64,000 bases of DNA from Lasiosphaeris hirsuta (lineage: Eukaryota > Ascomycota > Sordariomycetes > Sordariales > Lasiosphaeriaceae): contig JAUKUA010000006.1 in NCBI GenBank assembly GCA_030549175.1, positions 4,402,001 to 4,466,000 of the forward strand, in the 5' to 3' direction. The notes under the pieces were generated by a model that had not been told where the DNA came from, ran no database searches, and saw only the letters and a program-made list of their open reading frames with translations. Positions 35,402-44,895 of the stretch are shown here, piece by piece (within the stretch, counting starts at the first letter, position 1; each line of letters starts with the position of its first letter). The translations under genes were made by a program, and so were the position numbers.

Positions 35402-36253
35402 ATGCAAATCACCCACCTCCTCGCCACCGCCCTCGCGGCACTCCCGCTCGCCAGCGCCATCCCGCTGTCGGGCGCCGCCCACGGCCCGACGCCCTCGCTC
35501 CCGCGACGCACCATCGCCGGCGTCTCCGTCGTCGACACGCCGCTGATCCGCGCCGCCCAGCAGTACATGCGCGACCACTCCAACGACGCCGTGTACAACC
35601 ACGTCATGCGCACCTGGCTGTTCGGCACGCTCATGGTGGCCAACAACGCGACGCTGCGCGCCCTCGTCGACCCCGAGGTCCAGGCCGTCTCGCTGCTGCT
35701 GCACGACCTGGGCTTCGACCGCACTCCCGGCTCCAAGCTTGTGAGTGAGGATAAGCGGTTCGAGGTCGATGGTGCCATCGCGGCGCGGGATTTTATCCGG
35801 GATCACCGGGAGGGCAGGGGCTGGGAGGAGCGGAGGGTGCAGCTGGTTTGGGATGCCATTGCGCTGCACACGGAGCAAAAGTATGCACTCTTCAAGGAGC
35901 CCGACGTGGAGACGGTCAGCCGCGGCATCTTTATGGACTTTTCCGGCCCCGATCGCGGCGTGACCAAGGAGGAGTACCAGAAGGTTGCCGACGTGTTTCC
36001 GCAGGATACGCTCCGGGACAGCGTCAAGGACGTGTTTATCTGGCTCTGCCGGAGCAAGCCCGTCACCACATATGGTGAGTTGGTCTTGTGTTTTTTTTTT
36101 TGTTTTTTTTGTTTTTTTTTTTTGCCGGGTGGGTTTGATCGTGCTAATCTGGTGATAGATACCTTCATGCAGCCGTTTGGAGAGCGCTTCGTGGCGAACT
36201 ATTCGGCGGTCGGGTCGAGGACCGTTGACTTTGTCCTCGGACCACAGGCCTGA
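35402..36253 (+). CDS. Secreted HD-domain protein
   Basis: Two exons, 35402-36074 and 36159-36253, encode 255 residues. The 84-bp intron (GTGAGT ... GCTAAT ... GATAG) is in frame and would otherwise insert a Cys/Phe-rich stretch coded by T runs. A signal peptide is evident (MQITHLLATALAALPLASA). The mature part is an all-helical HD domain: the first His in AVYNHVMRTWLFG and the paired metal ligands in LLLHDLGFD, then WDAIALHTEQKYALF. HD proteins of this size in fungi are annotated as cyanamide-hydratase-like or metal-dependent phosphohydrolases. A secreted form suggests an extracellular or vesicular substrate, which I cannot name. The end (TVDFVLGPQA) is family-like after splicing. Confidence 0.8.
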   Translation: MQITHLLATALAALPLASAIPLSGAAHGPTPSLPRRTIAGVSVVDTPLIRAAQQYMRDHSNDAVYNHVMRTWLFGTLMVANNATLRALVDPEVQAVSLLLHDLGFDRTPGSKLVSEDKRFEVDGAIAARDFIRDHREGRGWEERRVQLVWDAIALHTEQKYALFKEPDVETVSRGIFMDFSGPDRGVTKEEYQKVADVFPQDTLRDSVKDVFIWLCRSKPVTTYGELVLCFFFCFFCFFFLPGGFDRANLVIDTFMQPFGERFVANYSAVGSRTVDFVLGPQA

Positions 36254-37338
36254 TTCGAATTGACTGCATGGGAACTGCCTGGGTCTAGACCGCTCTCGTT
36301 CCTTTTGGTTGGGGAAGATTCTCTTATATGTTCATCATGTGTAGGTAGGCTTGTCTTGTCAAGGGGTGCTGTGTTGTTCCTATTCTTGTTGCTCACTCGC
36401 CAAAAGCGTGTGGGAATGTTGGAGAGGCTATCCAAACATTGATTTGTGCAAGGCTCAAGGGTAATTAGGACTGTTGATAATTTCCCAAGTTGATTTCCTT
36501 GTCTAGGTGCGATAAAATCAGCAGGTGCCTACCAACCTACCTATATACAGTACATCTAAACTTCAGACGGTCGAATTGGGCGCGGGATTTGTGGGTAGCT
36601 CAGTGGTTAATCATTAACCTATAATTCTTTACATCCCCAACCGAATTATTCGAGCCTAGTTTCATGAGTGTCCCTTATTAAAATAGAAGCTTTGGCATAC
36701 ATGCCCTTTCAACAAGCGCGCCGGCATTACGAGTTCGAGTCGGTGCCGAGGGGAGCCGGTGCGCTGTCCTCTGACATAAGATACTCACTAAGCCTTCCAG
36801 GTCTCGGTCTCTCTCCCATGATATCGAGATAGCTACTAGAGAAAAAGGACTAGATTTGGGCGTTGCTGCCGGCGCAACCCGGCGCGGCCCAAAAACCACA
36901 ATCTAGATGGGATCCCATCTAGATCCCGCCCACCATTTTTTTCGTTTCCTTTTCTTTTCCTTTTCTATCCCTAGTTTCTAAATGCCCAAAGCGTCTAAAA
37001 AGCACCCAGACGTGTTCTCCAAGGAGATATCTCAAAGTGGTAAGTGGTAAGTGGTAATGCAGCATCGAGACTTGCTGTGCCGCAGCTGTTGGGTTTACAA
37101 ACATGGATGAATGAATGGCTGCTACGGTGGCATCATTGAGCCGAATGACAAGCGAGCGGGCCAGGCATCCACCTCGCGCGTGCGTAATCAGCACCTACGA
37201 AACTTGGAGAGTGCGGGGTTCTGTCTAGGAGAGAGCTGGTCAAATATGTTGAAGAGCTCATGTCCAAAGCCTCTTTTTCTGTTTTTTTCTCTTCCACTCG
37301 AGCACAAAAAATCAATTAATTGAAGAGAGTGACTCAAC
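36254..37338. other. Intergenic, no gene seen
   Basis: 1.1 kb. A tRNA-A-box-like TAGCTCAGTGGTT at about 36597 and a GTTCGAGTC at about 36734 do not fold into a tRNA. Nothing else is recognised. Confidence 0.5.
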
Positions 37339-39457
37339 ATGGAAAAGCAAAACCTTCTGCAGGAAGTTGGGTCATCTCAACGCCACGTATCAGCGTCAGC
37401 TGCAGCGCGCCACCGTCGCCCAATGGCTCGGCTTGGGGTGGCCGCCACCATTGCTGGCTTGGTTTTCTTCCTTTTCAGCCATGTTCGACCCCCCTGGGGT
37501 TCCAGCTCGGCAAGTCCTGGCCACAGAGAGCTTCCAGCGGGGGATCCAGCAAACCCTTGGGAATCGGTAAAACGTTCTCGTCATCAAGACGGATGGATAC
37601 CCGAGACAATGAGATGCTGACTCTTGATAGATCACACCCAGTTCAGAGCTCGAATGGCACCCATGCTACGGCCATGTCAACCCTTCTTTCCAGTGTGCCC
37701 GATTGACCGTGCCGCTGGACTACAACGACCCATTGAGCCAGACATGCGGCAGCCCCAAAGTCCACATCGCCCTCACCCTCCTTCCCGCCAACAAGGCGAC
37801 GTCGGCAGCCAGGCCGCATCCTCGGTCGCCCATGCTCATCAACCCCGGCGGGCCCGGGGGGTCGGGCGTCATGGCAGCACTCGGCATGGCCTCGGCGCTG
37901 CAGGCCATCTTTGGCGATGACCAGCCCATCATCGGCTTCGACCCCCGCGGAATTGGCGCCACCACGCCGGTTGCCGACTGCTGGGCGCCGCCCCCGGCCT
38001 GCGATGGCTGTCCCGAGGACGTGGGCCGAGGCCTGATGCACCGGGTCGAGTGGGCCAACATGAACCAGGCCTACGGCGGCATCAACTCGAGCAACATCGC
38101 CTTGCAGTTCATCAACGCGGGCCACCGGGCCATCAACAACCTCTGCGTCGAGAAGGACGGCACCCTGGGCGGCAAGAGCATCCTCGGCCACGCCACCACA
38201 GCCCACGTTGCGCGGGACATGGTCAGCATCGTAGACGCCTGGGAGCGGTGGGTCGACGGCCAGGACAAGTCGGAATCGCACACGGAGCTCAACCCGACCA
38301 AGGGCAGGCTGGTGTACTGGGGCTTCTCGTACGGCACCTACCTCGGCGCCACCTTTGCGTCCATGTTCCCCGACCGCGTCGGCCGTCTCCTCCTGGACGG
38401 GGTTGTGGATGCCGAGCACTATGCCGCCCCCGTCTGGAGAGACAGCCTGTACGACACGGACAAGATCCTCGGCCGCTTCTTCCAGTACTGCGCCGAGGCA
38501 GGATTCGAGTGCCAGCTGTACCGCGCAGGCGACAAGCCCGCCGATCTCGGCCAGAGGTACCGCAGCATCATGGACGGCCTGACGACCAACCCCGCCACCT
38601 TCACCCACCCCGAGTACTTCTTCCCCGTCCTCATCCAGCCCCACATGATCGAGCAGCTCGTCTTTGGCGTCCTGTACTCGCCCATAGCCAGCTTTCCCGT
38701 GCTCGCCATGCTGCTGAACCTCATGCACGAGAAGAAGTACGAGGCCCTCGGCGCGCTCGTCCAGGACGCCAAGATCATGTGTCTGGTGGGCGACAGCCCC
38801 TCGGCCAGCCTGCTCAACGACGCGCAGCGGGCCATCATGTGCGGCGACAAGACCTCGCCGGTAAACCTGACCCTCGCCGAGATCCGCTCCGAGCACGCGG
38901 CCATGGCCGAGACGTCGCAGTTCGCCGACGTCATGATCAACGTCATGCTGCAGTGCAACGGCTGGTCGGTCCTGCCACCGCACCGCTCCCCTCCGACCCC
39001 CTGGGCCCGGTACACGGCCGAGAACCAAATCGCCACGGCCTTCCCCATCCTCTTCCTCAGCAACACGCTCGACCCCGTCACCCCGCTCGTCGCCGCCGTC
39101 AAGATGTCGCTCAAGTTCCGCCGCGCCGGCCTGGTCGAGCAAAAGGCCGAGGGCCACTGCACCGTCAGCGCCGTCTCGCGGTGCACCGCCCGCGCGGTAC
39201 GCAACTACGTGCTGCGCGGCGAGGTGCCGCCCGCTCCCGAGGTCGACGGCGGCGATTACCTCGGCGGGAGCTGGACTACGTGCGAGGCGGACGAGAGGCC
39301 GTGGAAGAGACTGGAGGCGGACGTGTTTGCTTTTGAGGATGACGACGAGAGGAGGGTCGTGGAGGCTTTTCAGGCTGTGCAGAGCGTGGTGGAGAGGTTG
39401 CCGCAGTGGGGGCAGGGGCCGCCGACGTTTGAGGGCTTGAGGGCTTTGCGTGAGTGA
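37339..39457 (+). CDS. Membrane-anchored TAP-like serine peptidase
   Basis: Two exons, 37339-37566 and 37631-39457, encode 684 residues. The 64-bp intron (GTAAAA, GCTGAC, GATAG) joins in phase 0 to give NPWES-ITPSSELEW. The N-terminus has a single hydrophobic helix (LGVAATIAGLVFFLFSHV), so a type II membrane or vacuolar protein is inferred. An alpha/beta-hydrolase core begins at FQCARLTVPLDYNDP, with the oxyanion loop INPGGPGGSG and the nucleophile Ser near residue 309 in WGFSYGTYLG. The TAP-type C-terminal domain supplies Asp (SNTLDPVTPL) and His (AEGHCTVS). The family cleaves short N-terminal peptides (tripeptidyl aminopeptidases, MEROPS S33). ATG 37423 is an alternative start that keeps the helix. 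Confidence 0.85.
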
Positions 39458-39504
39458 TGTTGTGCGTGAGTCGACACGTCGCTGTTGGTGTTGCTGGGGG
39501 GATG

Positions 39505-39775
39505 GGGGGAAAGACCCAATACGCCTTTGGAATTGCTAGAAACCTGCTTTCAGCAATGTGAAGGCCTTTGGGCTGGGTGTGGCCGTGTCACACTTTTGGC
39601 CAAAGGAAATCCCTCTTCCGTTCATTTAGACAATCCAATCCTTGTTTGTGTGTTAGCGTGGGACTTTAACGATGTGATTGCGAGAAAGGACTCTTTAAAT
39701 GCCATAAAAGCCCTCTTTGATAATGGAAAGGCCTCTTGTAATACCCTTTCCAGGCCGTGATATCTATCTTTGGGC
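39505..39775 (+). repeat. Dispersed repeat, copy C
   Basis: Contains a 41-bp-unit-like start (CCCAATACGCCTTTGGAA), then the family 5' block TTGTTTGTGTGTTAGCGTGG-GACTTT, then GAGAAAGGACTCTTTAAATG and GGAAAGGCCTCTTG. The order suggests two overlapping partial copies. Confidence 0.65.
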
Positions 39776-40033
39776 CTTGGAGGAAAGGTCACGCACGGAC
39801 AAACAAACCAGGGTTGGATAGGCGGGTGCATGTTCCGCTGGATAGGTAACTCGGGTAGCTTGGGCGGTATATGACACGACCGACCCAAGGCGGGCCGATT
39901 CAATGGATGTTTACGGGAACCGACCTTCATCTGAGGGAGGGAGAACAAAAGCATGCAGACGGGGCGCCGAGTAAAAGCAGGGAGAAACGCTCATTCGACG
40001 TGATTTCTAAGACGCAAGACCTCAAGCAAAACA

Positions 40034-40049
40034 CCCCCCCCCCCCCCCC

Positions 40050-40090
<41 letters not shown>

Positions 40091-40099
40091 AAAAAAAAA
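40034..40099. repeat. C17-A38 homopolymer junction
   Basis: Seventeen C directly followed by 38 A, one G and ten more A. It lies about 200 bp beyond the stop codon of the small Cys-rich gene. Confidence 0.9.
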
Positions 40100-40305
40100 G
40101 ACTCGCTCGCAGCTCTGAGGGGGTATCATTATGAGAACCCCAGCCCTGACAGATGAGCAAGTAAAGAAGCAGACCTCCCAAACTCCAACTCGCGAAGAGG
40201 ACCAGCCGAAAACTCATCACCCCTACCCCCAACCAACACGTCCCAAGTTTGAACGCGCTAGAAAAAAAAAAGACGCGCTGGTTAGGAAGCCGCTGGTGAG
40301 GAAGC

Positions 40306-40605
40306 TTAGCAGCAGCCCTTGTACCAGGAGCAGTTGATGCCGCAGCACCGCTCGTGGCAGCCAATGTTGAAGCCTCCTCCGCGCAGGGCCAAGTCGCTCT
40401 CCATCGAGGGGAGCGGCTCCGATTTCTGAGCGTCATTGTCAGTCAATTTGCTTGGGTGGCATCACATCACGGGGAGTTTTTTTTTGGGGGGGGGGGGGGG
40501 GCGACTGACGGGCTGCTGTGTGATGACAATGCCAACGGGAGTGACCTGGGCGGGGTTGGCGGCCTCCATGGGCGCCTGCTGGCGGGGGACTTCGACGGTG
40601 GGCAT
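40306..40605 (-). CDS. Small Cys-rich protein, 71 residues
   Basis: Two short exons, 40605-40510 and 40425-40306, each too short for usual ORF calling. The intron is 84 bp with a GTCAGT donor, tandem CTGAC/ATGAC branch candidates and a CTCAG acceptor, and joins in phase 0. The product starts MPTVEVPRQQAPMEAANPAQ, is Pro/Gln/Val-rich with no signal peptide, and ends LRGGGFNIGCHERCC ... KGCC. Six of its last 17 residues are Cys, including two CC pairs. The layout (disordered Pro/Gln N-terminus, Cys-rich C-terminal knob) recalls CYSTM-like and other small fungal Cys-rich stress proteins that may be palmitoylated or bind metal. I do not recognise a named family. The intron contains a G16 run adjoining T9. 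The call rests on splice signals, frame and the Cys pattern. Confidence 0.6.
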
Positions 40606-41165
40606 GTTCGCTGCGCGTGTGGGTATGGGGTTGCGTGTGCGCGTGGTTTTGCGGTGGGAAAGAGCAAAAAAAGAGAGAAAGTCGGGGGGGGGGTTTGTCG
40701 ACTTCTTTGCACCAGCGAAGTTGTCGAAATAAAGTTTTGGTAGGGGAGATCCAGCACTGAGGGAAATTCACGGTGCACACCGCCAGAAATTTAGGATTTG
40801 GGGGGCGAGGGGGGCCAGAAATCCACCCGCAAGTGAAATGCGCAGGGGAGATGCTCGCCAAGAATCTAGCCCGGGCTTGGGCGCTATTGCTTGTCACTCA
40901 ACTTGGCGCCTTCTGCGTCGACACGTCAAGCTCTGGGCCCTGATTGGTCCTACCTTCACGATTATGCAGCAGTCCCCCCGGTCTCAGCTGGCCTTTGTGC
41001 GCTTTCCCTTGGACCCCGTGGACCCCTGCTCGAGCGACTGTGTGTATCCGAAGCGCGCCTTCTCAAGATTTTGGACGCCGTAACTGCGAGTCCCATCCAC
41101 ACATTGCAGCAGAGACCCAAAAACGGCTGGAGCAAAATAGTCCCCCCCCATCTCCCCCTCCCCCT

Positions 41166-41188
41166 CCCCCCCCCCCCCCCCCCCCCCC
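41166..41188. repeat. C23 homopolymer
   Basis: The longest C run in the window, directly preceded by further CCCCT units. Confidence 0.9.
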
Positions 41189-41869
41189 AGGGATGAGAAT
41201 TCTGTTCCCTTCAACTTTTTTTATGTCGGAACTTGGCTCTTCACAAACCAAATTTCCACACCACACACCACACAAACTGTGGGTGCCAGTGTGACCAAGT
41301 AGTACATCTCTATGCCAGCTGTTGACATTCGAGACCTTGACATGGTAACTCTGCGTCTAAGCATCATGCTGTTCCGCGTGCGACTCCAAGTCGGAAGCCA
41401 TTTCTCGTCGGGCTGAATGCAGTGAATGCCGTCCGAGAAGCCTGTCTACTATTAAGCCATGGAGCGACTATCAGAGGACACTTCACCAGAGCGCGAGTGT
41501 CTTTTCATCCACATTAGATAGAGCACGCCGTACGAGGGGTTATAGGAGAGACTCGGAGGGACCCTGAGGCAGAACATTGGCCATGATGCGATATCGACGA
41601 GCAACGAGAATGCAAGAAAAAGAATGGCGCCTACTAGCTGCTAGAAAGTACCTGAGTAACTCAGTTTAGCAAGCTTGAAGGAGTTTCGTTTTGTTAGTAT
41701 TACAAATTTGAAACTTTGAGAAGGCGACTTGATGAGTCCTGGTAGGTATCCCATTACCTAGATAGGCATCTGTTAGGAAAAAGTGCCCACCTAGAGTGTA
41801 GAGATTTCGGCAGTTCCTAGTTGCTGGCGTAGCCAACTGGGTGCTGCGAGTCCTGTGACATGCAAATGC

Positions 41870-42030
41870 CGTTCAAATTTGTTTGTCAGTGGCGTGGGAC
41901 TCTGAAAAAGCTGCGATTGTGAGAGAGGGTGCTTCGTTGTGGATATGGGAAAGGTCTTTTTAAAATACCAAGCTAACCTTTTCAATACCATAGATGCCAT
42001 TTTTTGATGGTGGAAAGGCCTCAGGGTTGG
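41870..42030 (+). repeat. Dispersed repeat, copy D
   Basis: Starts with AAATTTGTTTGTCAGTGGCG-TGGGACT. It continues with GAGAGAGGGTGC, GTGGATATGGGAAAGG, AAAATACCAAGC, ACCTTTTCAATACC and GGAAAGGCCTC. It is closest to copy A in its 3' half and to copy C in its 5' block. It lies about 580 bp upstream of the GST gene. Confidence 0.7.
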
Positions 42031-42462
42031 ATTGCAATTGGGGCCAATATTGAGGGGATTGGTGATGTCGTCCAAATTATTCAGGTTATACGCCGGGCTG
42101 ACAAAGCTGACAAAGCGAATATCCAATGGGTAATGCACATATGAAACCGGCCTCAGCAACCGGGCTTCTCTGGCGTGTCCGGCAGCCATGGTAAATGAGA
42201 ATCGCCAGTCCGAGTGTTCTCAGTTTGTAAGCTCCGCACTGGCGGAGGCTAGATTGAGCCGTATTCGGCGGAGCTCCGCCAGAGTTATGTTCCCGAGCCC
42301 ACGCGCCGACATGGACGGCACAAACATGCAGCTTCGCGACGCGAGCTACTGAAACAATCGTGTCTACCATGTAGAACAGGGAGAGGAAGACCAATAGCTT
42401 GTGTGTCCAAAAAGAGGGACCCGGGTGCAGAGATAAAGTCGACGAGGTCGGGACGGCCAAGC

Positions 42463-42469
42463 TATATAA
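42463..42469 (+). promoter_or_regulatory. TATA box of GST gene
   Basis: TATATAA lies 143 bp upstream of the GST start codon, in otherwise GC-rich DNA. Confidence 0.5.
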
Positions 42470-42584
42470 GTACGGCGGCCACCCAACCCGACATCTACAC
42501 TAGCATTGGTACTCATAATCACCACCAAAGCTTACAACTCAAACCACCTCTCCATCCTCCAGTCGACACTCGAGGCTCGCAAGC

Positions 42585-42609
42585 ACAAGCACAAGCACAA
42601 GCACAAGCA
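42585..42609. repeat. (CACAAG)4 leader repeat
   Basis: Four hexamer units directly abut the GST start codon (the ATG follows GCATC), so they are in its 5' UTR. A related GCACAAG cluster occurs at about 11200. Confidence 0.85.
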
Positions 42610-42611
42610 TC

Positions 42612-43310
42612 ATGGCATCCAACGCTGACCTCCTCCCAATCAAGGTCTATGGCAAGGGCGGCCCCAACCCGCCCAAGATAGCCATTATAGTCGAGGAACT
42701 CGGGCTGCCCCACGAGATCGTCTTTGTGCCCTTCTCGGACGTCAAGAAGCCCGAGTACCTCGCCATCAACCCCAACGGACGGCTGCCGGCCATCCAGGAC
42801 CCCAACACCGGGCTCACGCTGTGGGAATCGGGCGCCATCATCGAGTACCTCGTCGACCGCTACGACGTGGACCACAAGATCAGCTTCCCGGCCGGGTCCA
42901 ACGAGTCGTACCACACCAAGCAGTGGCTCTACTTCCAGGTGTCGGGCCAGGGCCCGTACTACGGCCAGGCTGCGTGGTTCCTCAATTTCCACCCCGAGAA
43001 GCTGCCCAGCGCCATCGAGCGCTACCTAAAGGAGATCCAGCGCGTGCAGGGCGTGCTCGAGGGCCACCTGAAGAAGCAGCAGGACCTGTACGGCAAGGAA
43101 GCGGGTGGCCCGTGGCTGGTCGGCAACAAGTACACATACGCCGACTTTTCCTTTTTGCCGTGGCAGGCTGCCCTTACCAAAGCGTTGCCCGCCGACGTTT
43201 ACACCCTGAGCGAGGTCGAGTTTCCGGTTTTGAAGGACTGGCTGGCTCGGATCCACGCGCGCGAGCCCGTCTTTAAGGCCGTGGGGAATTTCGATTACGA
43301 GAAACATTGA
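42612..43310 (+). CDS. Glutathione S-transferase, Ure2-like
   Basis: A single exon of 232 residues. The N-terminal thioredoxin-fold domain starts at IKVYGKGGPNPPKIAIIVEELG and includes the cis-Pro/GSH motif NPNGRLPAI and the ESGAIIEYLVDRY segment that binds the glutathione gamma-glutamyl group. The helical C-terminal domain (QWLYFQVSGQGPYYGQAAWF ... YTYADFSFLPW) matches fungal Ure2p-like/GTT-type transferases. These conjugate glutathione to electrophiles or act as peroxidases in the cytosol. There is no prion-type N-terminal extension. A TATA box and a CACAAG leader repeat precede it. No clustered partner gene suggests a specialised substrate. Confidence 0.92.
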   Translation: MASNADLLPIKVYGKGGPNPPKIAIIVEELGLPHEIVFVPFSDVKKPEYLAINPNGRLPAIQDPNTGLTLWESGAIIEYLVDRYDVDHKISFPAGSNESYHTKQWLYFQVSGQGPYYGQAAWFLNFHPEKLPSAIERYLKEIQRVQGVLEGHLKKQQDLYGKEAGGPWLVGNKYTYADFSFLPWQAALTKALPADVYTLSEVEFPVLKDWLARIHAREPVFKAVGNFDYEKH

Positions 43311-43705
43311 GGGGACAGCATTCCTGGCATTTCGAAAGGCATATATATATTTGTCTAGAAAAAAAAAAAAAACAAGGGTTAGGCTGTAGTTAGTGGTGGG
43401 AAATATCGATTAGCGCTTCAGTTGCAATCAGAATTTGTCGCTGCATGTGCATTACTTGCTTTCAGTCTCTGTGATGGTCTTGGGTGCTGCATCAAAACGC
43501 GGCGCCAAAAGAAGAAAAGTCAAGCCAAGCCATTTCCCCGCATTCCCCACGGCTGAACTTCGGAGCCCCGACCCCGCCAACCCGCCAAAGACGAAACCCC
43601 TGACAACGCCGACTGCAAACCTGACGGAAAGAGTAAACAAAACCAGCCTCTGGACCTGTCCACCACACCACCATCGAGAGAGAACAGCGCAGTCACGACG
43701 TCAAG
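43311..43705. other. Intergenic, GST 3' flank and MAD2 promoter
   Basis: A short region with an A14 run at about 43360. No gene is seen. Confidence 0.5.
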
Positions 43706-44543
43706 ATGGCTTCATCAGCAGCAGAGCCCGACAAGGACAAGTCCAAGGTGCACAAGCTGTCGCTCAAGGGCAGCGCCAAGCTCGTGGCCGAATTTGTGAG
43801 TTTCGTCCCTTCCGCAGCCCGATGCGCGCCCGCCTTGCGACGCCTCGCCTAACCGCTCCTCCAACAGTTCCAATACTCCATCCACACGATCCTGTACGCC
43901 CCCTCTGCCTCTCCTCTCATCCCCACTGGTAGCGGCTCCCGCTAACCAAGCCTCCAACAGCTTCCAGCGCGGCGTCTACCCCGCCGAGGACTTCACCGCC
44001 GTCAAGAAGTATGGCCTCAACATGCTGGTCTCGTCGGACGACCAGGTGCGCGCCTACATCAAGAAGATCATGTCGCAGCTTGACCGGTGGATGGTAGGCG
44101 GCAAGATCTCCAAGCTGGTCATCGTCATCACCAACAAGGACACGGGCGAGCATGTCGAGCGGTGGCAATTTGACGTGCAGATCTTCAAGACGTCCAAGTC
44201 CAAATCATCCAAATCCTCGGCGTCCAAAAGCCCCCCCACCGACCAGGAAAATGCGTCCTCGCCCGCCTCCGCCGTCGCCCCGGAAAAGACCGAGGCCGAG
44301 ATCCAGTCCGAGATCGCCGCCATCTTCCGCCAGATTACGGCGTCGGTGACCTTTCTGCCCCAGCTCGCCGGCGACTGCACCTTCAACGTCCTCGTCTACG
44401 CCGACGCCGACAGCGAGGTGCCCGTTGAGTGGGGCGACAGCGACGCCAAGGAGATTGTCAACGGGGAGCGCGTGCAGTTGCGCGGCTTCAGCACAGCGAA
44501 TCACCGGGTCGATACCCTCGTGAGCTATCGCCTGGCCGAGTGA
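43706..44543 (+). CDS. MAD2: MAD2 spindle-checkpoint protein
   Basis: Three exons, 43706-43795, 43868-43893 (26 bp) and 43961-44543, encode 232 residues. Splice joins restore the HORMA N-terminus LVAEF-FQYSIHTIL-FQRGVYPAEDF. Further HORMA signature sequences are YGLNMLVS, IKKIMSQLDRWM, KLVIVITNKDTGEHVERWQFDV and, after a Ser/Lys/Pro-rich insert, FLPQLAGDCTFNVLVYAD. The C-terminal safety-belt strand includes VNGERVQLRGFSTANHRVDTLVSYRL. Mad2 binds Mad1 and Cdc20 at unattached kinetochores to block the anaphase-promoting complex. The insert at about 120-155 makes this protein longer than yeast Mad2. It converges with the UBP14 gene, whose stop lies 350 bp away. Confidence 0.95.
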
Positions 44544-44895
44544 TGCTTCGGGAAAGAGGTGGGGGAGGGGGGATTGTACGTATATATCAAGGGTTTCTGA
44601 CAGGAGTTATATCAGGTTGGAATGGGATCATGGTCGTCATTTCTGAAGGAGTTTGTAGAGAGGATAGTCGCATGGGCTTGTCCATTATGCTTGATCCCTG
44701 CTGCTGGTATTGGTAAAAATCATGCATCAAAGCCAGTCCTTTGATCGTGCGCCGAGTATGCTAGAATTGCACTACTCACAAAAGCTATCAAGTACGCTCT
44801 ATGCTGCGGGTAACGGCACTTTGCTTTTGGAAGGCATATCGTCCCAAATGACGCCCCGACCCTGTGTTTCAAATATCCCGAGGTGGAGCCAGTGC
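44544..44895. other. Convergent intergenic region
   Basis: A 352-bp space between two 3' ends. No gene is seen. Confidence 0.5.

Larger units (their letters stand above)
39458..40305. other. Intergenic with repeat copy C and C17A38 tract
   Basis: No gene. It holds repeat copy C and the C/A homopolymer junction described separately, and the 3' flanks of two convergent genes. Confidence 0.5.
40606..42611. other. Intergenic, no gene seen
   Basis: 2 kb between divergent genes. It contains a C23 run at 41166-41188, repeat copy D, and the GST promoter. Short ORFs here show no domains. Confidence 0.5.

Noticed and set aside
36590..36750. tRNA-like A-box (TAGCTCAGTGGTT) and B-box-like GTTCGAGTC
   Set aside because: They are too far apart, and no acceptor, D or T stem pairs around them.
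37643..39157. 504-codon minus-strand ORF opposite the TAP-like peptidase
   Set aside because: It is a shadow frame; the plus strand carries a full catalytic triad and a hydrolase fold.
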